Source of the DNA: Adhaeribacter terrigena
GTDB taxonomy: Bacteria > Bacteroidota > Bacteroidia > Cytophagales > Hymenobacteraceae
Length of the DNA stretch: 64,000 bases
Assembly: GCF_016623615.1 (NCBI RefSeq)
Contig: NZ_JAEHFX010000009.1
Coordinates: 150,257 to 214,256, forward strand
Direction: 5' to 3'
Made by a program: the position numbers and the translations under genes. Of the stretch, positions 24,264 through 32,601 are shown in pieces. Position 1 is the first letter of the stretch; the number at the start of each line of letters is the position of its first letter. The notes beneath the pieces are model-generated. The model was not told the origin of the DNA. It was given only the letters and a program-made list of their open reading frames with translations, and searched no databases.

Positions 24264-24444
24264 TGAATATTACTACCTCGGCGACCGCCAAACCGACCCA
24301 GCTTTGCGAAAAGCGAAGTGTAGCGCTATACGCAGGCCGGATGGAAAATGCATTCGGGGAAAGAATGGGAGTATGCTGGTAATGTTTGCCGATGGCCGGA
24401 GAATGGTGGTGGTAGGGAGGTTGTTGCGGAAATTAAAGGAATAA
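24241..24444 (+). CDS. Small basic hypothetical protein downstream of rodA
   Basis: A 67-codon frame. The body (EYYYLGDRQTDPAL, RRPDGKCIRGKNGSMLV, FADGRRMVVVGRLLRK) has the look of a folded beta-rich mini-protein with protein-like composition, and two cysteines. The only usable starts are TTG 24241 or TTG 24250, both inside a 30-bp dispersed element; the first in-frame ATG is too far in. No known family was recognised. It may be a conserved small protein of this lineage whose N-terminus has been rewritten by the element, or a fortuitous frame. Confidence 0.45.
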   Translation: MPVLPTVFEYYYLGDRQTDPALRKAKCSAIRRPDGKCIRGKNGSMLVMFADGRRMVVVGRLLRKLKE

Positions 24445-24478
24445 GTTTTATTAGTTTTTAAGCTTCTCACTTTTCTTT

Positions 24479-24840
24479 GTCATCCCGACGTCAGGAGAGA
24501 TCTTATCCGATTGGTAGAAAGCTTGCTATTGAGTTTTTATGCCTAAAAGGGTACCGTTTTTATAGCTTGCTTTAGTTCTTAATTAATTCCTTTCAACTTT
24601 CAATTAAGCTCTCTCCCTCAAGCCGGGTGGCTTCGTTTCTGCGTTCGCGGCTGCAACCCTTCCTGCCCTTGCGGGCTGCCTCGTTCCTCGGCACCGGAAG
24701 TCTTGGAGGCCGCTCTCACAGAAACTGGTGTCAGTTCCCTTCGTAGCTCGCTTTCTTTTTAGTTTAGTTTCCTTCAATACGTGATTTTCGGGAGACGCTG
24801 CGCTGGCGATAGGCGTGAAATCTTGTTTGTTAAATCCTGA
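24479..24840 (+). repeat. Composite intergenic repeat, copy A
   Basis: Module order: GTCATCCCGACG-AGGAGA unit (24479-24504), a 30-bp element on the minus strand (24531-24560), a ~226-base block (24597-24822) and a GTTAAATCCTG tail. The block runs from the CTCCCTCAAGCCGGGTGG words to GCGCTGGCGATAGGCGTG. The same modules, in the same relative order and orientation, occur inverted at 40105-40524. The large blocks match at roughly nine bases in ten by eye. No gene is present in this 448-base gap. Confidence 0.85.
24531..24560 (-). repeat. 30-bp dispersed element within composite repeat A
   Basis: Minus-strand AAAACGGTACCCTTTT with AAAAACTC at the standard spacing. Confidence 0.8.
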
Positions 24841-24842
24841 TC

Positions 24843-24876
24843 AAAAAAAATGGTTTCCTGCTTTAGAAAACCATTT
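24843..24876 (-). terminator. Terminator of the small basic secreted protein gene
   Basis: AAATGGTTT / AAACCATTT stem. On the minus strand it is followed by eight T residues. It lies 17 bases after the stop of the gene at 24893-25141. Confidence 0.8.
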
Positions 24877-24892
24877 GTCTTAAATCTGGCAG

Positions 24893-25141
24893 TTATCGCT
24901 TTTGTTTATTCCGCTGCTGATTCGATTTTTTGATGTAAGCCATGTGTTTTTTGCGATCTTTTTCGCGGCTTTGGCGGAGTTTGGCGGTTTGTTTACTTAG
25001 CTTGCGGGGCTTCATTTTCAGGGTAGTCGCATTTTTGGAGTTTCCGTCGCGGTCGCGATCGCGGTCGGAAACATGGGCAGAGGCGGTAATACCGGCGGCG
25101 TTAACTACAATAATTAACACGTAAATTATCCAGCGTTTCAT
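24893..25141 (-). CDS. Small secreted basic protein, unknown function
   Basis: An 82-residue protein: signal peptide (hydrophobic to about residue 22, AGITASA), a DRDRDRDGN repeat, then a strongly basic Lys/Arg/Gln-rich tail (RKLSKQTAKLRQSREKDRKKH). No family was recognised. Composition suggests a disordered polycation outside the cytoplasm that could bind nucleic acid, LPS or acidic polysaccharide (inference). It has its own terminator and stands alone. Confidence 0.65.
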   Translation of the reverse strand: MKRWIIYVLIIVVNAAGITASAHVSDRDRDRDGNSKNATTLKMKPRKLSKQTAKLRQSREKDRKKHMAYIKKSNQQRNKQKR

Positions 25142-25268
25142 TTTATAGCTCCTTTCGTTTAGTTAAAAGATAGATTATAAGCTGCTGATTATGAATGGTA
25201 AATGCAGCAGCCTTGTATCTTGTAATTTACGATGGCAACGGCGCATTAGCTTTGTACTTTAGCGATAA

Positions 25269-25298
25269 GACTTTGGTGCCTTAAAAAGATAGCGTTTG
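25269..25298 (-). repeat. 30-bp dispersed element upstream of small basic protein gene
   Basis: Minus-strand CAAACGCTATCTTTTT with CAAAGTC at the standard spacing. It lies 127 bases upstream of the gene at 24893-25141. The TATCTTTT part is also promoter-like on that strand. Confidence 0.6.
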
Positions 25299-25323
25299 TA
25301 TTATATACATTTCAGGGCAAAAG

Positions 25324-25356
25324 AAAACCCGGCTCTGGAACTGAGCCGGGTTTTTT
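25324..25356. terminator. Strong hairpin terminator
   Basis: AAAACCCGGCTC / GAGCCGGGTTTT with a seven-base loop. It follows, on the minus strand, the stop of the 25390-26628 gene and overlaps the 30-bp element there. Confidence 0.88.
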
Positions 25357-25377
25357 AGCTTAAAAGCATAGCGTTTT
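25348..25377 (-). repeat. 30-bp dispersed element fused to a terminator
   Basis: Minus-strand AAAACGCTATGCTTTT, then AAAAAACCC in which the A-tract doubles as the 5' flank of the terminator stem. It sits 12 bases after the stop of the minus-strand gene, in gene orientation. Confidence 0.85.
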
Positions 25378-25389
25378 GGAGTTTTTTTC

Positions 25390-26628
25390 CTAAGCGAATT
25401 TGCGTTCTATCAGGCGAAGCAGTTTGTTCAGGTGTTCTTCTTTTTTAACCCAATTGTGTTTGGCTGCCAGGTCTTCCAGTAAAAAACGCTTCGCCGATTC
25501 GGCGTCGGGTTTGGCATCCAGGATCTGGATGGCTTCGTAGTATTCCAGGTTTTCGCCGTTGAAGAGCTCGTTTATGAAGGAAAACCGCTGGTTAATGGAA
25601 ATCGATTCCTTCAGGGTTTCTATTTTACGGGTGTCTTTTTCGGCTAAATTCGGCGCTTCGGGTTTCTTCAGCGTTTCGTTTAGGGTTGGCTTTTCGGTTT
25701 TGAATTTCTCGTAAAGCTTTACGTCTGGCTGGTCGGCGGGCGCAGGCGTGGCCGTGGTTACCGCAGGCATACTGGCAGCCGGCGCCGGTACAGGCTGCGC
25801 AACCGGTTGCGCGGTTTCTGTTGGTTCCGGTTTTGGAAAGGAGGCCGGGCCGGTTGGGCCGGATGCCGGAACTGCAGCTTTTTCAAAAACGGCATTGGTA
25901 TCTGCCGCCGGAATATTATACATGGGGCCGGAAGCAGGTTCCGGAGCGGTATTAAACGTTGTTTTTTCCGGAGCCGGGCTGGCCGGGGTAAATACCGGAG
26001 CGGCGGCTTTTTCCAGGATATCCTGTTTCGAGATCGGAAGCAAAGGATTTAATTGTTCCAGCAAGGCTTCCACAGGAGCAAGGTCGCGGTAATGTGCCTG
26101 CGAGTAAAGCCGGAACTTCTGCAGTACGGCAGTTTTATCTAAGGTTTGCGGCGGCAGGCTTTGCAGAAATTCGCTGAAATGGGTTTTGTTCAGGTCCAGG
26201 TATTTGAGGTGTTCCTGTAATTTGGCCGGCGTAACTTCTTCCTGCACCTGCAAAAACTTTTCGTCGAAACTTGTGGCCGGTTGCAGCACCAAGGTAAAAG
26301 CATCCAGAATGGCTTTCTGCAAAAGCGGCTCGAAGTGCGGGCGACGGATGAGGATCTTACGCGAAAGCACGTTCATGAATTGCTTCAGGCCTGCTTTTAC
26401 TTCTTCGTCTTCGAAATCGAAATACGGGCTTTTCAGGTTAGCCATTTCGCGGTTCCAGCTAATGAGCAGCTCTTTTATCACGAAAAGGTTAATTTGCTTA
26501 ACCGGCGAAAACGTGATGAGTTGCTGGCCGTTGATGGTTTCGTGGTTGGCGAAATACCGGTCGCAAAGAAGTTTTGCGAGGTTGCGGCTGTACTGTTCCA
26601 GGCTTAATGTATTATATTTGTCTTCCAT
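25390..26628 (-). CDS. Hypothetical protein with Pro/Ala-rich linker
   Basis: A 412-residue protein. Residues 1-200 are helical and mixed-charge (EDKYNTLSLEQYSRN, PHFEPLLQKAILDAF). Residues ~205-330 are a Pro/Ala/Thr-rich linker. The last ~70 residues form a compact helical domain (INQRFSFINELFNGENLEYYEAI, ending LLRLIERKF). The C-terminal block looks conserved in Bacteroidota but I do not know its function. ATG 26628 is chosen: the frame continues to 27042, but that extension is antisense to a ferredoxin gene and to a simple repeat. It is divergent from the ferredoxin with a 33-base gap. Confidence 0.72.
   Translation of the reverse strand: MEDKYNTLSLEQYSRNLAKLLCDRYFANHETINGQQLITFSPVKQINLFVIKELLISWNREMANLKSPYFDFEDEEVKAGLKQFMNVLSRKILIRRPHFEPLLQKAILDAFTLVLQPATSFDEKFLQVQEEVTPAKLQEHLKYLDLNKTHFSEFLQSLPPQTLDKTAVLQKFRLYSQAHYRDLAPVEALLEQLNPLLPISKQDILEKAAAPVFTPASPAPEKTTFNTAPEPASGPMYNIPAADTNAVFEKAAVPASGPTGPASFPKPEPTETAQPVAQPVPAPAASMPAVTTATPAPADQPDVKLYEKFKTEKPTLNETLKKPEAPNLAEKDTRKIETLKESISINQRFSFINELFNGENLEYYEAIQILDAKPDAESAKRFLLEDLAAKHNWVKKEEHLNKLLRLIERKFA
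26613..26620 (+). promoter_or_regulatory. TATATTTG -7 box for the second ferredoxin
   Basis: Exact TAnnTTTG match on the plus strand, 41 bases before the ferredoxin ATG, inside the first codons of the divergent gene. No clear -33 box. Confidence 0.45.
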
Positions 26629-26661
26629 TACGATAGCTTCTGCGGGTAAAGATAAAAAAAT

Positions 26662-26982
26662 ATGGCAAATTTCACGGTGCAAAACCTGGCTAACCTGCGG
26701 GTAAACGTAAGCCCGGGCCAAACGGTTTTGCGCGCCATTCAGGCTACCGGTACTGACTGGATGCATGCCTGCGGCGCCAAAGGCCGCTGCACCACCTGCC
26801 GCATGCAGGTTTTGAGTGGTATGCAGAACCTGAGCCCCGAAACGGCCGCCGAACTGAAATACCGCGAAGCCGGCCGCCTGCAACCAAACGAACGCCTGAC
26901 CTGCCAGTGTACCGTGCTGCAGGGCGAAGTTACCGTAAAGGTACCAAAACCGGTACAATTGCCGCACCAGCGGTATGAATGA
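26662..26982 (+). CDS. [2Fe-2S] ferredoxin
   Basis: A 106-residue ferredoxin with ligands C37-x5-C43-x2-C46 and C81, the adrenodoxin/plant-type spacing, plus an extra C83 next to the last ligand. The extra cysteine parallels the first ferredoxin (11208-11537). Composition is more basic and lacks the acidic patch of adrenodoxin, so the redox partner probably differs. It is followed, after a large inverted repeat, by tdk on the same strand. Partner unknown. Confidence 0.88.
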   Translation: MANFTVQNLANLRVNVSPGQTVLRAIQATGTDWMHACGAKGRCTTCRMQVLSGMQNLSPETAAELKYREAGRLQPNERLTCQCTVLQGEVTVKVPKPVQLPHQRYE

Positions 26983-27148
26983 TTTGAAGATTTGGAAATT
27001 TGAAGATTTGAATATGAAAGGAAAAACCGGCCGGAAAGTCACGCTTCAAATTCTCATAGATTCCTTTTTAGAGCAGGTTATTGCGTTCCTGCTTTCAAAA
27101 GCCTTCACTGGCATCTTCAAATCCTCAAATTTCCAAATCTTCAAATTT
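26981..27148. repeat. 32-bp near-perfect inverted repeat
   Basis: Left arm 26981-27012 (GATTTGAAGATTTGGAAATT...) and right arm 27117-27148 differ at about one internal position. They bracket a 104-base spacer between the ferredoxin stop and tdk. The left arm begins inside the ferredoxin TGA. The spacer itself contains a small GCAGG/CCTGC hairpin. It has no T-run and is not a standard terminator. Confidence 0.75.
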
Positions 27149-27153
27149 AAACC

Positions 27154-27747
27154 ATGTTCATAGAACCCCGCGTGGGCAATTCCACGCACATTCACCGCCG
27201 CGGCTGGATAGAAGTGATCTGCGGGTCCATGTTTTCGGGGAAGACCGAAGAGTTGATCCGGAGGCTGAACCGCGCCAAAATTGCGAAGCAGCAGGTCGAG
27301 ATCTTTAAACCGGCGATCGATACGCGTTACCATGTGGAAGATGTGGTTTCACATAATGCCAATGCCATTCGTTCTACGCCGGTGAGTTTTGCGCACGACA
27401 TGTTGCTTTTGGGCAGCAGTTGCGACGTGGTTGGCATAGACGAAGCCCAGTTTTTTGATGAAGCGCTGGTGGATGTGTGCGTGCAACTGGCTAATAACGG
27501 CATACGGGTAATAGTGGCCGGCCTGGATATGGATTATTTAGGCAAACCTTTCGGGCCGATGCCGGCTTTAATGGGCGTGGCCGAATACGTTACCAAAGTA
27601 CACGCCGTTTGCATGCAGTGCGGCGATATTGCTTCTTATTCGTTCCGGAACGCGGCTTCGGCGCAGAAAATACTTTTAGGCGAAACTGACAGCTACGAAG
27701 CCCGCTGCCGCCATTGTTTCCTGGAAGGCATGAAGGGGAAATTGTGA
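27154..27747 (+). CDS. tdk: Thymidine kinase (type II)
   Basis: Salvage enzyme phosphorylating thymidine. P-loop GSMFSGKTE (24-31 region), the DEAQFF block with catalytic E97, and the structural zinc site C153-x2-C156 / C185-x2-C188 are all present. A lasso-loop segment ends near SYEARC. Length 197 is typical of zinc-binding type II TKs. A terminator follows 49 bases downstream. Confidence 0.96.
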   Translation: MFIEPRVGNSTHIHRRGWIEVICGSMFSGKTEELIRRLNRAKIAKQQVEIFKPAIDTRYHVEDVVSHNANAIRSTPVSFAHDMLLLGSSCDVVGIDEAQFFDEALVDVCVQLANNGIRVIVAGLDMDYLGKPFGPMPALMGVAEYVTKVHAVCMQCGDIASYSFRNAASAQKILLGETDSYEARCRHCFLEGMKGKL

Positions 27748-27759
27748 GTTTTTGCGGGT

Positions 27760-27775
27760 AAAATGCTACCGTTTT
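27760..27775 (+). repeat. Half of a 30-bp dispersed element after tdk
   Basis: AAAATGCTACCGTTTT core, 12 bases after the stop. The A-tract half is missing at the normal spacing, but the terminator A-tract AAAAAGCC begins 37 bases after the core start. Confidence 0.5.
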
Positions 27776-27796
27776 GAGATTAAATTTCTGAACTTT

Positions 27797-27833
27797 AAAA
27801 AGCCGCTCCAAAATTTTTTCGGAGCGGCTTTTT
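27797..27833. terminator. Bidirectional terminator between tdk and a T9SS gene
   Basis: AAAAAGCCGCTCC / GGAGCGGCTTTTT perfect stem; usable by both convergent genes. Confidence 0.92.
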
Positions 27834-27859
27834 AGTTTTTATGAGATTTAAAAGAAATG

Positions 27860-29977
27860 TTATTTGGTAACCATAATTTTCTCCTTTTTAGAGAAATCTG
27901 GGGTAGTTACATTTACCATATACATGCCAGCGCTTAAATCTTGTATATCTAAAGTAGACATATTGCTAATCGTGGCGTTACGAACGAGGCGGCCTTGTAG
28001 ATCAGTAATTTCAACCTGAGCTTCGTTGTAATTGGCTGGAAGTTTTATTTTTAATTCCCCAGCTATAACTGGGTTTGGATAAATAACCGTTTCTTTATCA
28101 TCAGAACTTGTTTGTGCCAGACGACTACCAGATGGCGGCGGACAGCCATTTGTGGTCGTTATTATCATTTTAGTTTGATAAAAGAAATTGTAGAAACGGG
28201 CACCTCCCCATTCTTTTGTAATTACTTTGAGTATAAGTTCATAAGATTTAAAAGGGGTAGTTGGAAATGTATAAGTGACAGTTGGTGCCGTTCCTGTTAA
28301 TACAATTGCCCCGGTTGAAGCGTCTTTTAACTCCCAATTATATTCAATATCCCAACTATTTATTGAAGTAATAACCGGTGCTGAGTAAGTAATGGTGCGT
28401 TGAACCGTACCACCTGAACAACCACCATTTGCTACAAGGGGTGCTGTTTTTCCATGAATTGTTCCGCCAAATTTATAATCCCAGTAGTCTACCTGGCGTG
28501 GAAGGCGGTGAACAGGATAATTAAAAGGGCTAGTAGTTAGTGCTTGAGCTTTATATTTTTGAAGATCACCCCAGCTTCCAGTTTGAGTTGAAGATTCAGG
28601 CAAATAGCTTACAAATTGAAAGTTTGGGTTTGCTACATCTGCATAAACCATAGCCAACGTTTTGTTGTAATCTATTTCAAGCTGTGATTGTGCACAGTTT
28701 CTAGAAGAACCGCTAAATCTTCCTCCTATTGGAGTTACAGCTCCTGTTCCACTTATTTTGAATAGGCCATCGTTATTGCTGCTTCCTGAACCGGCCGTTA
28801 CGTATAATCGCGTATTTACGCCTGCTGCCGGATTATAATTTGGGTTAAATTCAATGCCATTTACTTTTTGAGCGCTTATGACGCTTGAAATGGGAATGGA
28901 ATTATGTACCCTATTAGTAAGGTCAATAGTATAAACAGTTGCCGTTGGGGTACCGCCAGAATAGGTGTTATCATCGGCCCAAGCTAATAAATTGCCATCC
29001 GGAGAAATTTCTAATTCACTGGTAGCGAAATTAGATCCATTTACTACTACACCACCTTGGATTGCAAGTGGAGCACAGATACGGGTAGGGTAATAAAATT
29101 GTCCGCCGGCAGTGCTTGCATTATGAAGATTATTATCATGAGCATAGAGGTGGTCTAAGGTAAATTTGTAAATACCAATATTTTCCACTGCAACGTAGAG
29201 CTTTTGCCTTTCGCCTCCGGCCGGAATTTTTTCTATCGCAATTGCGCCTTTAGGTCCCCAACCAGCTGCCATACTAAATCTGATATCTCCATTCTGATCT
29301 TTAGGATAATAAGGACCATTAATTTTTTTTGTAGATGTATCGATAATAAAATAAACCAGCATGCCATTTGCACCATTTGAAGCAGCTGTTCTTATGTAAG
29401 TAAAAAGAAAAAACTCGTTTGTGGTTCGTTCGCGGGGAATGACTGTAAATTCAGGCTCATCTCCTGGGAAAATTAGGTCAGTGCCATTTAGTCCATCAAA
29501 AAGGTTTCTTTGTGAGGAATTTCTTGTAAATGAATATGTGTCCCACCCATTGGGGTAAGTGTTTGCAGACCAGACTTTTATTTCGGAAGATTTAGGATTA
29601 GCAGTGGTTTCTCTGCCAATAAGAAAGGCAGGAATTTCTTGATCGCTATATCTAAAATTTGAGGGCAGGTAAAGGTCGTAAGCTTGTCGGTTATAATAGC
29701 TCCCGTATATCCGGTCGAAATTTAAGCGTTTCCCATCGGTCTTTATATATTCATCGCTGATTCGGTTTATGTAATAAGGTTCTTCCCGTTCCTGGGCTGA
29801 TAAATAATAGTTGAAGGCAACATGTGTAAAATTACTATTTGTTGGATCAGGTACAGTTGGAGGCTGTGCCATAATCCATTGCGGGTTTTGGGCATAAACG
29901 TTTGCAGCATGAAAAATCATACAAATAAAAATGGCAAGCAGGCTTTTTAGCCTCACCGTCTGTGTTTTACAGGTCAT
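27860..29977 (-). CDS. Large T9SS type A sorting-domain protein
   Basis: A 705-residue secreted protein. A signal peptide (to about residue 30, VYAQ) is followed by a repetitive beta-rich region that reads like a WD/NHL-type propeller (for example LEISPDGNLLAWADDN and KLYVAVENIGIYKF). A PKD/Ig-like stretch with the ITTTNGCPPP segment follows, then a sorting domain (VIYPNPVIAGELKIKLP, ITDLQGRLVRNATI, LSAGMYMVNVTT, KKEKIMVTK). Base composition is visibly more A+T rich than the flanking housekeeping genes, which may reflect relaxed selection or acquisition. Ligand and role are unknown. Confidence 0.82.
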   Translation of the reverse strand: MTCKTQTVRLKSLLAIFICMIFHAANVYAQNPQWIMAQPPTVPDPTNSNFTHVAFNYYLSAQEREEPYYINRISDEYIKTDGKRLNFDRIYGSYYNRQAYDLYLPSNFRYSDQEIPAFLIGRETTANPKSSEIKVWSANTYPNGWDTYSFTRNSSQRNLFDGLNGTDLIFPGDEPEFTVIPRERTTNEFFLFTYIRTAASNGANGMLVYFIIDTSTKKINGPYYPKDQNGDIRFSMAAGWGPKGAIAIEKIPAGGERQKLYVAVENIGIYKFTLDHLYAHDNNLHNASTAGGQFYYPTRICAPLAIQGGVVVNGSNFATSELEISPDGNLLAWADDNTYSGGTPTATVYTIDLTNRVHNSIPISSVISAQKVNGIEFNPNYNPAAGVNTRLYVTAGSGSSNNDGLFKISGTGAVTPIGGRFSGSSRNCAQSQLEIDYNKTLAMVYADVANPNFQFVSYLPESSTQTGSWGDLQKYKAQALTTSPFNYPVHRLPRQVDYWDYKFGGTIHGKTAPLVANGGCSGGTVQRTITYSAPVITSINSWDIEYNWELKDASTGAIVLTGTAPTVTYTFPTTPFKSYELILKVITKEWGGARFYNFFYQTKMIITTTNGCPPPSGSRLAQTSSDDKETVIYPNPVIAGELKIKLPANYNEAQVEITDLQGRLVRNATISNMSTLDIQDLSAGMYMVNVTTPDFSKKEKIMVTK

Positions 29978-30247
29978 AGTTTTTATAGCGTTAGTTTAAA
30001 CAAAGCTACTTATTGACCTGTGTTTTAAAAGGAAACTTTACGTGTAAAAGAAACTATAACAAAAAAAAACATCAGGTTATATTATTCTTATTTTCAAGTT
30101 GCCGGTTGTGGCTATTCGATGTTCTTGCAAACAAAACTGCTGAAAATCATATAGCATTTGTAACATTTAAGTTTGCGTGATATTGAAATAAATTTTATAG
30201 CAGGCAACGGTTTAAGCGTTTAATCCGACTAAATTTAAGGTGGTTTA
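29978..30247. other. Divergent AT-rich promoter region
   Basis: About 270 bases between two divergent secreted-protein genes, markedly A+T rich. No hairpin or full 30-bp element is present; an AACGCTATAAAAACT word (minus strand, near 29977-29992) is a partial match just before the ATG of the minus gene. Confidence 0.4.
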
Positions 30248-32224
30248 ATGCTTTTAATTATGATGCCAATTTTATGCTATTTATTAAAATGCTTGCCTAA
30301 AACCGGCAAGCATTTCCTGAACTCCCTGCTGTTATTAACCTGCCTGCCTCTTTTTGCCCAAGAAAAGCAAGGGGCTAACTGGTTGTTTGGGGGTGGCCAA
30401 GGTAGTTCTGGAGTCCCAGGAGTTCATCTTGATTTTAGTGCTTCTAAGTTACAACCCCAGCCTTTTATAAATAACCATCCTGGTACAGTAGGGGTTGCCA
30501 CCATAAGCGATAAAAATGGCGAATTGCTTTTTTTCAGCAGTATTGGAAATGTAGCAACCCGACAAAAAGTAAACAATAAATATCAGCAAATGCCCAATGG
30601 TGATATTTTTAAAGCAGGAATTTCATATATGGGTACTTATGCAGAATTAATCATGCAAAACCCGCAGGACAGGCAGCGCTATTATATATTTCTTAATACC
30701 TTTTTCGATGAATTACAGGTGGCGGAAATAGACATGCGGCTGAACAACAGCTTTGGCGATGTAGTGCCGAATTCCTTAAAGTTACTGAGCGCGCAGGTTG
30801 GCAGAGGCATGGCTGCTATGTTGCACCAAAACAAACGCGATTACTGGCTATTATCAATGAATTTTAGCGGGGACAGTTTGCTGGCATTCCCGGTCAATGC
30901 TAACGGCATCGGGGCACCAGTAGTTTCGGCAATCAATAAAAAACTTTGGGCGGGCGGCAGGCTTAAAAGCTCCCCCAACAGCGAATTGCTGGTAGTATCG
31001 GGCAAGCAAAGCGTAGAAATATTTGGCTTTAACCGACAAACGGGCAACGTATCGGCGCTTCACAGCTTAATTATACCTGATTCAGCTAAACAACAAGCTT
31101 TTTCCTTTTCCTTTTCCCCGAATAGCTCTAAATTATATGTCGGAACGATGAGTAAGGTTAGTTCAAATGCTTCATACGCGCTTTTGCAATATGACTTGGC
31201 AGCCGGAAATAGTCCGCAAATCCAACAATCAGTAACCACTATTTATCATCCTTCATTCATTGGCTTTGGTCAAATACAAATATGGGACATGCAACTTGCC
31301 ATGGATGGTAAAATCTACGCGGTAAGAGAGGACTCCACCAATACGCCACCACCCTATTATCTGAGCCAGATCAGCTACCCGGATCAAAAAGGGATAGCTT
31401 GCGGTTTTAAGCTGAATACCATTCCTAGCACTGGTATTGTAACGAGCCTTCCGGCCTTAAACCAAACGCTTTTCCGCAACGCGGGAATCTTGCAGGCTCA
31501 GGCCAACCGTGATACCATTTGCTACGGCGATTCGGTGCAGCTTTCGGCTTACGGTGCCGGTGCAGAACGCTTCCGTTGGGATATTGCCGATGGCCTGACT
31601 TCGCCTAACGATACGCTGGCGAACCCGGTGGTTTGGCCTACTAAAACTACTACCTACCGAGTTATAGCTTCCTCTCCCTTCCGCGCCGATACGGCTTTTA
31701 TAAAAGTGGTAGTGCGGGCGAATGCTGAAATGAAGATAAGCGGCCCAATGCAGGTTTATAGGTTTGCTGAAGAGCAGGAGTACCGGGTTTCCGGGCAAAC
31801 TACCGGCAATTCCTTGCGCTGGCAAGTTTCCGGTGGGGAGATCATTTCCGGGCAAGGCACCAACCGCATCCGGGTAAACTGGGGCGAAACTGCTGCTGCT
31901 ACTGTAACGGTATTGGAAACCAATGATGAAACCTGTGATTATGCAGCAACTTTAAAAGTAGCAGTTTCCGGTTCGCCACCGCCACTTTTCTATAACATCA
32001 TCACGCCCAATGTAGACCATAAAAACGATGCTTTTGTGATCGGAAACCTGAAAAACTATGCCGAAAACGAACTGGTAATTTATAACCGCTGGGGCGTGGA
32101 AGTTTTCCGGAGCCGCAATTATAAAAACGACTGGCAGGCAGATAATTTAAGCAGCGGCACTTATTTTTACCGTTTTCAATCCGGCTTGCAAAGCTGGAAA
32201 GGCTGGCTCGAAGTGGCTAAATAG
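30248..32224 (+). CDS. T9SS type B (gliding-motility C-terminal domain) protein
   Basis: A 658-residue secreted protein. Signal peptide within the first ~38 residues (LLLLTCLPLFAQ). A NWLFGGGQG start of the mature part and YYIFLNT-type strands resemble the propeller of CHU-type surface proteins. An Ig/PKD-like region (DTICYGDSVQLSAYGAG) follows. The C-terminal CHU_C domain shows ITPNVDHKNDAFVIG, LVIYNRWGVEVFRS and LSSGTYFYRFQ. That domain directs type IX secretion and non-cleaved or SprP-linked attachment. Start may be any of three nearby ATGs (30248, 30260, 30263). Function of the mature part unknown. Confidence 0.85.
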   Translation: MLLIMMPILCYLLKCLPKTGKHFLNSLLLLTCLPLFAQEKQGANWLFGGGQGSSGVPGVHLDFSASKLQPQPFINNHPGTVGVATISDKNGELLFFSSIGNVATRQKVNNKYQQMPNGDIFKAGISYMGTYAELIMQNPQDRQRYYIFLNTFFDELQVAEIDMRLNNSFGDVVPNSLKLLSAQVGRGMAAMLHQNKRDYWLLSMNFSGDSLLAFPVNANGIGAPVVSAINKKLWAGGRLKSSPNSELLVVSGKQSVEIFGFNRQTGNVSALHSLIIPDSAKQQAFSFSFSPNSSKLYVGTMSKVSSNASYALLQYDLAAGNSPQIQQSVTTIYHPSFIGFGQIQIWDMQLAMDGKIYAVREDSTNTPPPYYLSQISYPDQKGIACGFKLNTIPSTGIVTSLPALNQTLFRNAGILQAQANRDTICYGDSVQLSAYGAGAERFRWDIADGLTSPNDTLANPVVWPTKTTTYRVIASSPFRADTAFIKVVVRANAEMKISGPMQVYRFAEEQEYRVSGQTTGNSLRWQVSGGEIISGQGTNRIRVNWGETAAATVTVLETNDETCDYAATLKVAVSGSPPPLFYNIITPNVDHKNDAFVIGNLKNYAENELVIYNRWGVEVFRSRNYKNDWQADNLSSGTYFYRFQSGLQSWKGWLEVAK

Positions 32225-32260
32225 GGGAATTGTTTCATGGTTGAATTGCTAAATGGTTTT

Positions 32261-32290
32261 GAGTTTTTCAGGCTAAAACCATAGCGTTTT
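32261..32290 (-). repeat. 30-bp dispersed element before terminator
   Basis: Minus-strand AAAACGCTATGGTTTT with GAAAAACTC; full consensus, in the spacer after the type B gene. Confidence 0.85.
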
Positions 32291-32299
32291 CCAGCAGCC

Positions 32300-32334
32300 A
32301 AACCTGGGAGGTTTAAGAAACCTCCCAGGTTTTT
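32300..32334 (+). terminator. Terminator after type B T9SS gene
   Basis: AAACCTGGGAGGTTT / AAACCTCCCAGGTTT stem with a three-base loop and TTTTTG tail. Confidence 0.9.
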
Positions 32335-32369
32335 GTTTCCTTACGGATCTTCATGAATTTTCTAAATCG

Positions 32370-32399
32370 AAAACGCTACCGTTTTACCCTCAAAAAACT
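32370..32399 (+). repeat. 30-bp dispersed element upstream of porZ
   Basis: AAAACGCTACCGTTTT with AAAAAACT at the standard spacing. A third copy in opposite orientation follows at 32490. The 377-base gap holds no credible gene; a 67-codon frame across 32353-32556 is composed largely of element copies. Confidence 0.8.
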
Positions 32400-32489
32400 A
32401 ATTGCCACGCCTTTTAAGGCTTATAGCACCAGCCCACCGGCTGTGCCATCGAAATTACCTGCTCCTGCAACCTGCATAAACAACATCCC

Positions 32490-32519
32490 GACTTTTTTGC
32501 GTAATTTCGATACCGTTTT
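32490..32519 (-). repeat. 30-bp dispersed element upstream of porZ
   Basis: Minus-strand AAAACGGTATCGAAAT with AAAAAAGTC at the standard spacing, about 80 bases before the porZ start. Confidence 0.75.
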
Positions 32520-32601
32520 AGGGCGTTTTCAGATTTGTGGCGGCGGCAGGCACTAAATGGTTTGCCAGGCCGTTAACAAAACGAAAACCCGGATTTTTAA
32601 T

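Noticed and set aside
26629..27042. Long N-terminal extension of the minus-strand hypothetical gene
   Set aside because: It is antisense to a well-supported ferredoxin with all cluster cysteines and runs into the GATTTGAAG simple repeat. ATG 26628 gives a natural start.
32353..32556. 67-codon frame upstream of porZ
   Set aside because: It spans two 30-bp elements and encodes no recognisable protein.
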